NCBI GenBank assembly: GCA_022824025.1
Contig: JAJEBF010000011.1
Coordinates: forward strand, 1 to 64,000
From: Caldilineaceae bacterium
GTDB lineage: Bacteria > Chloroflexota > Anaerolineae > Caldilineales > Caldilineaceae
Direction of reading: 5' to 3'
Length of the DNA: 64,000 nt
The notes beneath the pieces were generated by a model. The model made no database searches. It was not told the DNA's origin and was given only the letters and a program-made list of their open reading frames with translations. Below are positions 19,412 to 28,369 of this stretch, one piece after another (within the stretch, counting starts at the first letter, position 1; the number at the start of each line of letters is the position of its first letter). The position numbers were made by a program, and so were the translations under genes.

Positions 19412-20401
19412 ATGAGAATCTGGCGCAGCGATCTGCGATCTCTCCGGTTTCCCGGCCCAACTTTCCTGACAATCGGCAATTTCGACGGTGTCCATCTCGG
19501 CCACCAGGCCCTCCTGCGCGCCTTGCAGACTGACGCCGCCCGCCATGCGCCGCCCGCCAGGACCGCCCTGCTCATCTTCGACCCCCACCCCATCGCCGTT
19601 CTGCGGCCCGACATTCCCCTGCGCCTGCTGACAACGCCGCAGGAACGTCTCCAGCTGATCGAACCCTGCGGCTTTGATCTGGGCATCGTTCAGCCGTTTG
19701 ACAGGGAGTTCGCCCGCCTTACCCCAGAGCAGTTTATGACGCTTCTCGTTGAGCATCTGGGCCTTGCCCGGCTGGTCGTGGGCCCGGACTTCGCGCTGGG
19801 GCGCGGGCGCAGCGGCAATGTCGAGTTGCTGAGGACGCTCGGCCCGATGCTCGGCTATGACGTGGCTGTCATCGAACCCTTCGCCCGCGAGGATGGCGAA
19901 ATTCACAGCCACAGGATCCGCCATTCTCTGCTGGCCGGCGCTGTGGAGGACGCCGCACGCATGCTGGGCCGCCCCTACCGGATTTCCGGCGCCGTCGAAA
20001 CAGGCGAACGCCGCGGGCGCGAAATCGGCGTGCCCACCGCCAACATCCAACCCGCGCCGCTGCGCCTGATCCCCGCCAACGGGGTCTACGCCACCTGGGC
20101 TTCCCTGCCCGACAGCAATTCGGACCGCCCTCGCGCCAGCGTCACCAATATCGGAGTGCGGCCCACTGTGGACGGAGTGCAGCGCCGCATCGAAACCCAT
20201 CTGCTGGACTTTCCCGCATCAGGTGAATCCGATGATCTGTACGGCCAGCGCATCACGCTCTCTTTTGTTTCCCGCCTGCGCGACGAGCAACGGTTTGACG
20301 GCCTGGAGGCCCTCGTCGCCCAGATTAGACAGGATATTTCCTTCGCGCGTCATTCGCTGAAAGAGGATTCGGCGGTTCCCAACCCGATTTCCGGACGATA
20401 G
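19412..20401 (+). CDS. ribF: Bifunctional riboflavin kinase/FAD synthetase
   Basis: It converts riboflavin to FMN and FMN to FAD. The N-terminal adenylyltransferase domain shows TIGNFDGVHLGHQALLRAL at about 21-39 and later GPDFALGRGRSGN. The C-terminal riboflavin kinase domain shows GREIGVPTANI, NGVYATW and VTNIGVRPTVDG. The length of 329 is typical. It follows truB after 163 bp, in the standard place at the end of the nusA-to-ribF run. The flavin supply suits the FAD oxidoreductase and complex I genes nearby, but this is only thematic. Confidence 0.94.
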   Translation: MRIWRSDLRSLRFPGPTFLTIGNFDGVHLGHQALLRALQTDAARHAPPARTALLIFDPHPIAVLRPDIPLRLLTTPQERLQLIEPCGFDLGIVQPFDREFARLTPEQFMTLLVEHLGLARLVVGPDFALGRGRSGNVELLRTLGPMLGYDVAVIEPFAREDGEIHSHRIRHSLLAGAVEDAARMLGRPYRISGAVETGERRGREIGVPTANIQPAPLRLIPANGVYATWASLPDSNSDRPRASVTNIGVRPTVDGVQRRIETHLLDFPASGESDDLYGQRITLSFVSRLRDEQRFDGLEALVAQIRQDISFARHSLKEDSAVPNPISGR

Positions 20402-20471
20402 GAGTTTGACAGGGCGCAGCGTATTCACGGGTGGGGGCGCCCCAACCGCTTTGCATGAGAGTTCTCTATCA

Positions 20472-22616
20472 ATGAGCCATCGCACCAATCCAGCCTCCCT
20501 TTCCACCTTATCCCTGCTCCTCTGCGCAGTCCTCTTCCTCGGCGCCTGCGAATTCCAACCGTTCGACCCTAGCTTCCTGGGTTCTGGCCGCTCCGAGCGT
20601 GATTGGCCGCATCCCCCTACCGCGCGCCCAGAACCGATGGGCGGCGTCGCTGACATCGCCCTGCTCCACGGATTCGATGAGGCTCTTGCCTGCCTCGCCG
20701 GGGGCCAGCCGGTGTATGCTGTGTTGCAGCGTAACGCCAACGTACGCAACCAACCCCATCCCGAGAGCTGCCATCTGGGCCGCGTGCCTGCAGGCGCCCT
20801 CGTACGCGTCGAAGCGATCTTCGGCCAGCGGCAAGATTCCCCTTTCGTCTCTCTCGACCGTTCAGTCGGTCGGATTCCACTCGCCGCGCCAGGGTTCGAT
20901 CAGGACATTCAACCGCTTCTGGAAGCCAACTGCGGCGCCTGCCACAGCAGCGTCGTGAAACAGGCCGAGCTGCAAGTGACCGAGTATGAACCCTTGATGA
21001 CCGGGGGCCTGAACGGACCCGTGGTCGCCCCGGGCGAGCCGGACGCATCAACGCTCTGGAGCCAAATCCAGTCCGGCGCCATGCCGGTTGTAGGTGAGCT
21101 CAGTGATGGCGAGAAAGCCCTGATCTACCAATGGATCGTGGCCGGCGCCGCCAGGGAGGGCACGCAGCCAGCGCCCGTCGCCGAAATGTGGATGCGCCTT
21201 TCAGGCAAAGATTTCACCCGCGCGCCGAATGAATGCGCCCAAGACGGCGGCGCCGTCCCCTACATCAGCGCCCAACTCGCCCTGCCTGCAAGCTGCGCCG
21301 CCATCCCCAGCGCCGAACAGATCGCCGCCTATCTCCCCGAGCAGGAGATCGCCAGTCCCGCTCCCCCTCCCGCGACGGCCAATCCCGGCGCGGCCGTTGA
21401 AGGCAACGACAACGCCGATTCCGCGGCCGACCAGGGCGGCGGCGCAGCCAGCCCCCCGCCGCGCGGCATGGCTGCCAGCGGCGTAGGCATTCGCGTCGCC
21501 CCTCTCAATCTGAGTCCTCCATCAGAGTCAGACCCGTGGCAGATTCCCCGGGGCGGCTTCTGCGCCGAGCAGTTCCTGGCCCCGAAGCTGCAGGACCAGT
21601 TCGGCATCACCGCTCTGACCTTTGCCCCCGACGGCAGACTGTTCATCGCCCTGGACAGTCCGTCCAGCGGCAACTTCGACCCCAACATTCTGTACGACCC
21701 CTACCACGCCAACCGTTCAATCGTCATTTGGAACAGTGTTTCCAGGGACAGCTACTATGAGATCCTGCGCGAATCAAGCCGCATCACCGGCATGGCCTGG
21801 CATGGCGGCGCGCTCTACCTGAATCGGGCCGGAGAAGTGGGACGCATCGTCGACGGCGGCGGATATGAACCTCTGGCCGGCGGTTTCGCCGTGGCCGGAC
21901 AGCTCTTCCACGCCAACAATGGTATCGGGATCAGCGATGGCTGGCTGTATGTCTCCGCCGGCGGCGTGCGCGACGGCTATTCAGACGGCATTATCGTGCT
22001 CGGCGACGGCGATCTCCCCGCAGAAACCCTGGCCACCAATGTGGCCGCCGGCGGCAATCCATTCGCCGCACGCATCGTGCGCGCCCGCCTGGACCGCCTG
22101 CTCGCCGAACGCTCTATCGGTGTCTTCCAGACCGCGGCGCGCGGTGCCCGCAACCCGTACGGCCTCGCCGTCGACCCGTTCGGACGTATCTGGTTTACCG
22201 ACAACGGCGCCACCAACGTGCCCGGTGACTTCAACGCCGGCGACGAGGTCGACCTGCTCGACCCGCGGACGCTGTCCGCGGCCGCCAACGCCGGCGACGT
22301 GAACGCCACCCCCTACTACGGCTTCCCATTGGCGCTGGGCGGGGTCGATAAAGATTGGTGGACCGACCCTGTGCTTATCTTGCCCAACTCAGCCGCCCCC
22401 ACCGGCATCACGTGGGCCTACGATACCATCTTCTTTGCCAACTATGGGCGCGAGCCCGGCCTGTTTCGGCTGGCCAATGCAGGCGGCCGGATCATCGCTG
22501 AACGTATCATGCACAGCTGGCCCGTCCAGGCCGTCGCAACCGCGCCCGACGGCGCTGTCTGGATCGGAACCGGCGCAGGCGGCCTCTACCGTCTTGTTCC
22601 CGGCTGCGCGGGTTGA
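20472..22616 (+). CDS. Lipoprotein with SH3-like, cytochrome c and PQQ-dehydrogenase-like propeller
   Basis: 714 residues. Lipobox LFLGAC gives Cys26 as the lipid anchor, so the protein is outside the membrane. Residues about 80-125 (VYAVLQRNANVRNQP) look like a bacterial SH3 domain. A heme c site CGACH at 154-158, with a candidate axial Met in SGAMPVV near 205, forms a small cytochrome c domain. A Pro/Ala-rich linker at about 285-345 follows. The C-terminal 350 residues resemble the beta-propeller of PQQ-dependent sugar dehydrogenases (GARNPYGLAVDPFGRIWFTD). Substrate and cofactor are uncertain. The ATG at 20472 is chosen because the signal peptide starts there. Confidence 0.78.
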   Translation: MSHRTNPASLSTLSLLLCAVLFLGACEFQPFDPSFLGSGRSERDWPHPPTARPEPMGGVADIALLHGFDEALACLAGGQPVYAVLQRNANVRNQPHPESCHLGRVPAGALVRVEAIFGQRQDSPFVSLDRSVGRIPLAAPGFDQDIQPLLEANCGACHSSVVKQAELQVTEYEPLMTGGLNGPVVAPGEPDASTLWSQIQSGAMPVVGELSDGEKALIYQWIVAGAAREGTQPAPVAEMWMRLSGKDFTRAPNECAQDGGAVPYISAQLALPASCAAIPSAEQIAAYLPEQEIASPAPPPATANPGAAVEGNDNADSAADQGGGAASPPPRGMAASGVGIRVAPLNLSPPSESDPWQIPRGGFCAEQFLAPKLQDQFGITALTFAPDGRLFIALDSPSSGNFDPNILYDPYHANRSIVIWNSVSRDSYYEILRESSRITGMAWHGGALYLNRAGEVGRIVDGGGYEPLAGGFAVAGQLFHANNGIGISDGWLYVSAGGVRDGYSDGIIVLGDGDLPAETLATNVAAGGNPFAARIVRARLDRLLAERSIGVFQTAARGARNPYGLAVDPFGRIWFTDNGATNVPGDFNAGDEVDLLDPRTLSAAANAGDVNATPYYGFPLALGGVDKDWWTDPVLILPNSAAPTGITWAYDTIFFANYGREPGLFRLANAGGRIIAERIMHSWPVQAVATAPDGAVWIGTGAGGLYRLVPGCAG

Positions 22617-22622
22617 TGCGGT

Positions 22623-23885
22623 ATGGTGAGTCGCTTGCGCTTTTTATGTGTCTCCGCACAGCTGGCGGGCCACCTGGACTGGGGCGGCTATCTGCCCACC
22701 GCCGTGGAACTGATGCGGTCGGGCCACGATGTTCTGTGGGCCACCGGGCGTGAACTGCAAAGCGAACTCGCCGCGCACGGCGTCCCCGCCGCCATCCTGC
22801 AAGAGACCGGCTGGCGCTGGCCGCCGCCGCCCCCCCTGAAGAAAGGCGCGGCCCCGGAAGAGGAATTCCAGCGCCAGCGCATGATCCGCTCGCTCGATCA
22901 GTGGCTCGACGTGGCGCGCGTGCAGGCGGCTACGCAAGAGCTTATCGAGGTTGGCAAGCGTTTTCGCCCCCATCTGATCGTCAGCGAAATGTTCACCGCC
23001 GCGGCTGCCATCGCCGCCGAATTCCTGGACGTGCCCTTCGCTGTCGCCGGCTGGCCGGCCCTGCAAGCCCGGGCGTCAGGCCCCCGCGACGACGCGTCCG
23101 GTCCGCTCCGCGACCTGGCCCGCGAGCGAGTCAGCGCCTGCTGTCGACATTTCGGCGCCACCGGCGTCAACTGGGCGCCCGGCGGCGTCGCCGCGCTGCA
23201 GTCACCCTCCCTGCATCTGACCTACTGGAGCCCCCGCTGGTATGCCGGCATGCCTCTCCTGCCGCAGACCCGGATGGTTGGCGGCGTTGCCGGGCCTCCC
23301 CTTCCGCGCCTAACACCCTGGCTCGACCGAATTCCGGCCGAGCGGCCATGGATCTTCATCACCCTCGGCACCGCCTTCACCCAGGACATCGGATTCTTCA
23401 CCATTGCCGCGCGCGCGGCCGCCGAAGTGGGGGGCGTTCCGGTACTGGCCGTTGGCAAAGGCTCGGCAGCGGCAGGAAGAGAGGAGGGCTGGACCGCGCG
23501 AGAGATCGAAATCCTGCGGCGCAGGCTGCCTCAGCCTTCCGTTCTGGTCGAACGGGTCCGGTTCGCCGAAACGCTGCCCCGCATCGCGGCCGCGATCCAT
23601 CATGGCGGGGCCGGCACCACCCACGCCCTCGTCACCCACGCAGTCCCCCAGATCGTGGTTCCCAAGGCCGCAGACCAGGCCCGGCAGGCCAGCGGTGTCT
23701 CCCGCAGCGGCGTCGGCTACCATATCCCCCCAGGCCAGCTGTCCGTCCCGCTGGCCGCGGAAGCTCTGCAAAAGGTCCTGGCCGACGACGCCCCCGCCCG
23801 CCTCAACGCTGTCAGCCTCCAAAAAGAGTTCGCGGCCCTGGGAGGCATTCCCAGAGCCGCGCAGTTGCTGGTCGCAGCCGTTTAG
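22623..23885 (+). CDS. UDP-glycosyltransferase family (GT1) protein
   Basis: 420 residues, two-domain GT-B glycosyltransferase of the UGT/macrolide type. The N-terminal domain has GHLDWGGYLPTAVELMRSGHDV near 15-36. The donor-binding C-terminal domain has IHHGGAGTTHALVTHAVPQIV near 320-340, followed by DQARQASGVSRSGVG. The acceptor is unknown; relatives glycosylate lipids or small natural products. It starts 6 bp after the stop of the lipoprotein gene, so the two are probably co-transcribed. It is the last + strand gene before the convergent sbcC. Confidence 0.85.
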   Translation: MVSRLRFLCVSAQLAGHLDWGGYLPTAVELMRSGHDVLWATGRELQSELAAHGVPAAILQETGWRWPPPPPLKKGAAPEEEFQRQRMIRSLDQWLDVARVQAATQELIEVGKRFRPHLIVSEMFTAAAAIAAEFLDVPFAVAGWPALQARASGPRDDASGPLRDLARERVSACCRHFGATGVNWAPGGVAALQSPSLHLTYWSPRWYAGMPLLPQTRMVGGVAGPPLPRLTPWLDRIPAERPWIFITLGTAFTQDIGFFTIAARAAAEVGGVPVLAVGKGSAAAGREEGWTAREIEILRRRLPQPSVLVERVRFAETLPRIAAAIHHGGAGTTHALVTHAVPQIVVPKAADQARQASGVSRSGVGYHIPPGQLSVPLAAEALQKVLADDAPARLNAVSLQKEFAALGGIPRAAQLLVAAV

Positions 23886-23918
23886 CGGAACCAGCGTCCA
23901 ACCGCAGTTTGACTGGTC

Positions 23919-26630
23919 TCAACCATATTGGATTTCGCTCGGCCCCGCCCTCTTCTCAACACGGATCAGATTCTCCGTGGCCTGCTCAAACGAATCGTCA
24001 TGGCTGATGATAAAGAGCTGCTCGAAACCCTGGACCTCCACAATCTGCCGCGCCAGCGCATCGCGGCGGGTTTCATCCAGGTTCGTGGTCGGCTCGTCAA
24101 AAAATGCGACCCCCATTCCGCTAATCTCCTGCAGCAGGGCCAGCCGCACCGCCAGCGCCGCGCTCATCTGCTCCCCGCCTGATAGCTGGGCAAATGCCTG
24201 TTCACGGCCGTCAACTTCCAATATGATCCCGTAATCCTCTCTCCAGGAGAGCGTGCGCGTGTAATCCTCCATGATCTGGCCGAACAACTGGTTGGCAGTG
24301 TAACTGATCTGTTTGACCAGCGCCTTGGTCACGAACGGGCCGGCCTCCTGCAGGACGGAGCGCAGAGACTGCAGCAACTCCTCCTGTTCGCCCAGCCGTC
24401 TGTGTAACGACTGCGCTGTCGCGAGCCGCTGCGCCTGGACCCCCAGTTGGGTGATCTCAGCCTCTGTCTTTGTCAAGCGCTCTCGCCACTGGCCCAGGTC
24501 CGCCTCCAACCGTGCGCTGCGTCCGATCATCTCGTCCAACCGGGCCCCCGCCTCCTCGTAACGCTCTTCGTCGAACACCCCCGCGATGGCAGCCAGTTGC
24601 GCCCGCCCGCTCTCGTAGCGTTCCTGCGCGACCCGCAACGCTTCCTCCGCCTCGGCCGCCTCCTGCCGCCGCTGCGGCAAGGCCTCGGCTGCCGTCTGAT
24701 TGCGCCGGAAGAGCTCATCCGCGCTCCTGAACGCATCCAGCTGAGAGACGATTCGCGCCGCCTCCGCGTCCAGGCCGGCGAATGCCTCCATGTCCTCGTC
24801 AAGCGCGGCCAGCGTTCGGCGGCGCCGCGCCGCCTCCGCCATCTGCGCTTCCAGAGCCGCTTCCTCCCGCTCGCGCCCCTGCGCCGCCTGAAGAGCGGCG
24901 TCCCGCCGCCGCCGCGGATTGCCCAGCGCCTCCAGCGCCTCCGCCAAGTGGGCCAGCCGCTGCTGCGGGTTTCCCAGCCCCTCGACCTCCGCCCGGGCTT
25001 CGGCCAGCCGGGCCTCGAGCTCGGCCAGCTCCCCTTCTGCCCTGTCGACCTCGTTCTGGCGGCGAAGACCCCGCAGCGTCCGTTCCCGCCGGGTGAGGGT
25101 TGCGCGCGTCTGCTCCTGCGCCAATTCGGCCTTGCTGATCGTCGCGGCCGCGGCTTCGCACGCCGCGGTCAACTCGGTCCAGCGCGCGCGCAGGCGGTCG
25201 AGAAGCCGCTCCCGATTCTCAGCCGATAATGGCTGCTCGCAGATGGGACAGACAGTCGATGTTTCCGACGCGCGCAGGCGCTGGCCTTGCTCCCGGATCG
25301 TCTCATGCTCTGCCTGCATCTGGGCCTCAGAGACCTCCGCCGCGGACTTCTCCTTCTGCAGCGCTTCCAGGCGCGCCTGCAGTGGTTCCAAAGATGCCTC
25401 AATCTCCAGGGCCCGGTCCGCCTCCTTCCGCGCTTGGGCCAGACGCGCCTGCGCTGCGTCAACGGCCGCCTGTAGCCGCTCTACTTGGGCGCCGGCATCT
25501 TTCAGCCGGTCGGCCTGCCGCTGGACATCCCGCATATCAGCGTCCAACTGCTCCTGCTCAGCCGCCGCGGCCGCCAGGCCCTCGGCCGTCTTTTCCGCCT
25601 CCGCTATCTCGGCAAGGGCGCGCCCGTGGGCGTCTCCCCTCGTTTGCGCCTGCGTCAGCAGTGTCTGAAGGCCGGCCCGCTCCGCCTCCAACTTCCTCCG
25701 CCGTGCCATCCGTTCGCTTATGTCGCGTTGGGCCTCCTGCGCCGCGGCGTATGCTTCATGGCCGGCCCGATTGGCCTCCGCGGCGGTCACGGCCTCTTCG
25801 CTCTCCGCCATTCGTTGCCGCGCCGCGGCCAGTGTTCGCTCCTGCTCGGCCACCCTCTGCTCCTGCAACTGCGTTGCGCGCTGCAGTTCACGCAGCCGCT
25901 CACGCGCCGCTTCCATCTCCTGCCGCTCCGCCTGGGCCAGCGCCAGCGCGCCGCGCGCAGCTTCCAGTTCTGCCTCCGCAAACACGATGCGTTCGGTCAG
26001 CGCGCCGGCCTCTCCCTCCAGGTTCGGCAGCCGCTTCAGTTCGCCTTCCAGCCTGCCGATTTCCACTGCCTGCTCGTTCTGCCGCTGACGCAGCAAATTG
26101 AGCGGCTCGCGCAGCCTTTCCCACGCTCGGCGGTATTCAGCGACTTTCAGCAGGGGATCAAAGATTGCCTTGCGCACGCTGGGCGTCTCCAGAAAGGAGA
26201 CGGTGAAGCTGCCTTGCGGCACGCCTACCGCGTTCCTGAACAGATCCTCAGGGTCCGTTTCCGCCTCAACCCTGAAATGCTGGCGCAGAAACTGAATGAC
26301 ATCCGCTTTTCCCTCACAAATTCTCCCGGAAAGCTCCGGATCCAGGACTGTGTAGGTGTTGCGACTTCCGCAGCGCCGAATGACCTGGTAGGCGCGCTCG
26401 TCGTAATCACTGACAAATTCGACCTCCACGCCCGCCCACCTCTGACCTGCGCGCACAAAATCAGCCCGGTTATAGGGAAGATGATCGAAGAGAGCAAAGC
26501 CTATGGCCTCAAGAATCGTTGTCTTGCCCGCTCCATTGGGGCCGACGATTGCGTTCGTTCCCGGGCTGAACTCGACCGTCGCCCGTGGGTAACTCTTGAC
26601 ATTTTCCAGCGTCAGCGAAGAAATCAACAT
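23919..26630 (-). CDS. sbcC: SbcC/Rad50-type DNA repair ATPase
   Basis: The ATPase partner of the SbcCD (Rad50-Mre11) nuclease, which opens hairpins and processes DNA double-strand ends. Walker A is GPNGAGKTTILEAIGF at about 33-48. Two long coiled coils flank a zinc hook CPICEQPL near residue 460, where dimers join. The ABC signature LSGGEQMSAALA and the Walker B GVAFFDEPTTNLDE lie near the C-terminus. The 903-residue length fits Rad50-like SbcC. Its start overlaps the end of sbcD by 7 bp, so the pair is coupled. Confidence 0.95.
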   Translation of the reverse strand: MLISSLTLENVKSYPRATVEFSPGTNAIVGPNGAGKTTILEAIGFALFDHLPYNRADFVRAGQRWAGVEVEFVSDYDERAYQVIRRCGSRNTYTVLDPELSGRICEGKADVIQFLRQHFRVEAETDPEDLFRNAVGVPQGSFTVSFLETPSVRKAIFDPLLKVAEYRRAWERLREPLNLLRQRQNEQAVEIGRLEGELKRLPNLEGEAGALTERIVFAEAELEAARGALALAQAERQEMEAARERLRELQRATQLQEQRVAEQERTLAAARQRMAESEEAVTAAEANRAGHEAYAAAQEAQRDISERMARRRKLEAERAGLQTLLTQAQTRGDAHGRALAEIAEAEKTAEGLAAAAAEQEQLDADMRDVQRQADRLKDAGAQVERLQAAVDAAQARLAQARKEADRALEIEASLEPLQARLEALQKEKSAAEVSEAQMQAEHETIREQGQRLRASETSTVCPICEQPLSAENRERLLDRLRARWTELTAACEAAAATISKAELAQEQTRATLTRRERTLRGLRRQNEVDRAEGELAELEARLAEARAEVEGLGNPQQRLAHLAEALEALGNPRRRRDAALQAAQGREREEAALEAQMAEAARRRRTLAALDEDMEAFAGLDAEAARIVSQLDAFRSADELFRRNQTAAEALPQRRQEAAEAEEALRVAQERYESGRAQLAAIAGVFDEERYEEAGARLDEMIGRSARLEADLGQWRERLTKTEAEITQLGVQAQRLATAQSLHRRLGEQEELLQSLRSVLQEAGPFVTKALVKQISYTANQLFGQIMEDYTRTLSWREDYGIILEVDGREQAFAQLSGGEQMSAALAVRLALLQEISGMGVAFFDEPTTNLDETRRDALARQIVEVQGFEQLFIISHDDSFEQATENLIRVEKRAGPSEIQYG

Positions 26631-27898
26631 TCCAGCTTTCCTCCCTGCAGAATCCTCTCTTCGCCTCGCGCAGCCTCCTCCAGTATCGCTTCCGCGGATG
26701 CGCCGCTGACAGCCAGCTGTTTGATGGCGAGCGTCAACTCCGCCCAGTCGCCGCTGCGGGCGCGGAAGCGGCTGTCCCGTTCAAGCAAACCGGAAATGAT
26801 CTGCCGCTCGAGCGCCGGCCGGCTATGTCGTCGGTCGGCCTCAACCTCAAATTCGGCCGCGCGCGTTTCATCGCGCACAATGCAGTGCAGCGGCCTGTAA
26901 AGTTCCTTGATCATCTCCTCAAACGGGGCCAGCGTGAGCGCGCTGCGGTCAAAGGGGAGCACGCCGCTGAGCCGCAACGCGACCACCGGCTCGTCCCCTG
27001 TGAACTGGCGGCGGCGGCGCTCGACAAACCGCCGGCACTGTGCGAACAGTTCCACCGGCGTCTCGCACGCATCGACCTTGAAAAAGAGCCTTTCAAACGG
27101 GCGTCGTGCGTTGGCGTGCAAACGCGCCCGATGCTTTGGCTCCGCCTCCGTATCCACTTCAACAAGATAGTAGCCCCGCTGCGGCCATTCCGCCTCGCGC
27201 AGCGAATTGGTCTCCGGGCTGCCGGGATTGTAGATCCAGTTGTCAAACTCGTAATCTTTGTGAATGTGGCCCAACGCCAGATAGTCTACGTGACGCCGCA
27301 GGGGCGCCAGCTCCCGGTGGCTGACCGCGCCGCCGGCGCGATCAATGACGCCCTCCACACCGGCATGCGCCATGAAAATCGTGTACTCGACCCCCTGCTT
27401 GCCGGCCGCCTCTATCGCGTCCGCCGCCCGCTCTATCACATGGGCGGCGGAGCTGCCGAAATAGCGCATGCCGTAGACCCGCAGCCCCGCAACCGGTTCT
27501 ACATAAGCCCCTTTCTGTTTTTCGTAAGGACGGAGCAGGACCTGCCCGTCTTCAATCTCCGGGTCGAGGAGCGTCAGCATCCCCCGCTCGGCCAGAAAGC
27601 GCATCCAGCCAATGCTGTCCCGGTAGTAGGCCCTTTCGTGGTTGCCCTCCACTGCAAGGCAGGGGATGCCAGCCTCCCTCAGGCGATCGAGACCCGAAAT
27701 GGCGTGAACGAGTGTGAGGGGATCGATTGCGCGTTTTTCAAAGAGGTCGCCTGCCAGCAGAACAAAGTCGACTTCGCGGTGGATGGCCGTCTCGATGATG
27801 TCGAGATAGGCGCGGGTGAAGTCGTTCTGGCGCTCCCGACTGTTGTATTGCCGTTTGCCAAGATGGCAGTCGGCCATGTGGAGAAAGGTGGCGCGCAT
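26624..27898 (-). CDS. sbcD: SbcD/Mre11-type exonuclease
   Basis: The calcineurin-like nuclease of the SbcCD complex. Metal motifs appear in the usual order: HMADCHLGK at 7-15, LAGDLFEKRA near 48, VEGNHER near 83 and ALGHIHKDYEF near 213. The C-terminal 100 residues are the capping and ATPase-contact region. The gene lies directly upstream of sbcC with a 7-bp overlap and 75 bp downstream of a small membrane protein gene on the same strand. It appears complete at 424 residues. Confidence 0.94.
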   Translation of the reverse strand: MRATFLHMADCHLGKRQYNSRERQNDFTRAYLDIIETAIHREVDFVLLAGDLFEKRAIDPLTLVHAISGLDRLREAGIPCLAVEGNHERAYYRDSIGWMRFLAERGMLTLLDPEIEDGQVLLRPYEKQKGAYVEPVAGLRVYGMRYFGSSAAHVIERAADAIEAAGKQGVEYTIFMAHAGVEGVIDRAGGAVSHRELAPLRRHVDYLALGHIHKDYEFDNWIYNPGSPETNSLREAEWPQRGYYLVEVDTEAEPKHRARLHANARRPFERLFFKVDACETPVELFAQCRRFVERRRRQFTGDEPVVALRLSGVLPFDRSALTLAPFEEMIKELYRPLHCIVRDETRAAEFEVEADRRHSRPALERQIISGLLERDSRFRARSGDWAELTLAIKQLAVSGASAEAILEEAARGEERILQGGKLEC

Positions 27899-27942
27899 CG
27901 TGGCCCCCGCCGGTATGTCGTATTGTGATGTGGTGATAGGAG

Positions 27943-27971
27943 GAGTCTCGCTGCGCCGCGCAGCGAGACTC
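27943..27971. repeat. Perfect 14-bp inverted repeat with one-base centre
   Basis: GAGTCTCGCTGCGC (27943-27956) and GCGCAGCGAGACTC (27958-27971) are perfect reverse complements around a single C. It sits between the small membrane protein gene and sbcD, both on the - strand. No U-run follows on the - strand, so it is not a typical intrinsic terminator. It could be an mRNA-stabilising hairpin or a protein-binding site. Confidence 0.75.
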
Positions 27972-27973
27972 TG

Positions 27974-28363
27974 TCAATCCTTGTCGTCGCTCTCTGCCGA
28001 GATAAACAGACTGAGGAAAAAGCTGACCAGGCTGATGACGATCGCGCCCCAGAATGCGGGGCCAAAGCCGTCTATCTGAAAGTCGACGTTGAACAGACGC
28101 CGGGCCAGGCTTCCGGTGAGGAGCAGCATCAGGGCGTTGACGACAAAAGTGAACAGACCGAGCGTAACCAGGTAGACCGGACAGGTCGCCAACCTGGCAA
28201 TCGGTTTGATGATTGCGTTGACAACGCCAAAGATCAGTGTGACCGCCAGGAGGCCGCCAAAATCCACCTCGCCGCCGGCGCCGAACCGAATGCCGTCAAT
28301 CAGTGTCGTCGCCGCGTACAGGGCGATGGCGTTCCCCAGCAGACGCAATAACAGTGGCTTCAT
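27974..28363 (-). CDS. Phage holin family IV-type (DUF/YvlD-like) membrane protein
   Basis: 129 residues with four hydrophobic segments at about 6-24, 36-54, 64-86 and 105-125. The motif LIFGVVNAIIKPIARLATCP followed by LGLFTFVVNALMLLL is characteristic of the PF04020 family (mycobacterial four-TM phage holin superfamily IV/YvlD). Family members are chromosomal, not phage genes, and their role is unclear. The acetyltransferase gene ends 6 bp upstream, and sbcD starts 75 bp downstream, separated by a perfect hairpin. Confidence 0.85.
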   Translation of the reverse strand: MKPLLLRLLGNAIALYAATTLIDGIRFGAGGEVDFGGLLAVTLIFGVVNAIIKPIARLATCPVYLVTLGLFTFVVNALMLLLTGSLARRLFNVDFQIDGFGPAFWGAIVISLVSFFLSLFISAESDDKD

Positions 28364-28369
28364 GGGCGG

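Noticed and set aside
27943..27971. Intrinsic terminator between the four-TM gene and sbcD
   Set aside because: The stem is strong but no U-run follows on the transcribed strand.
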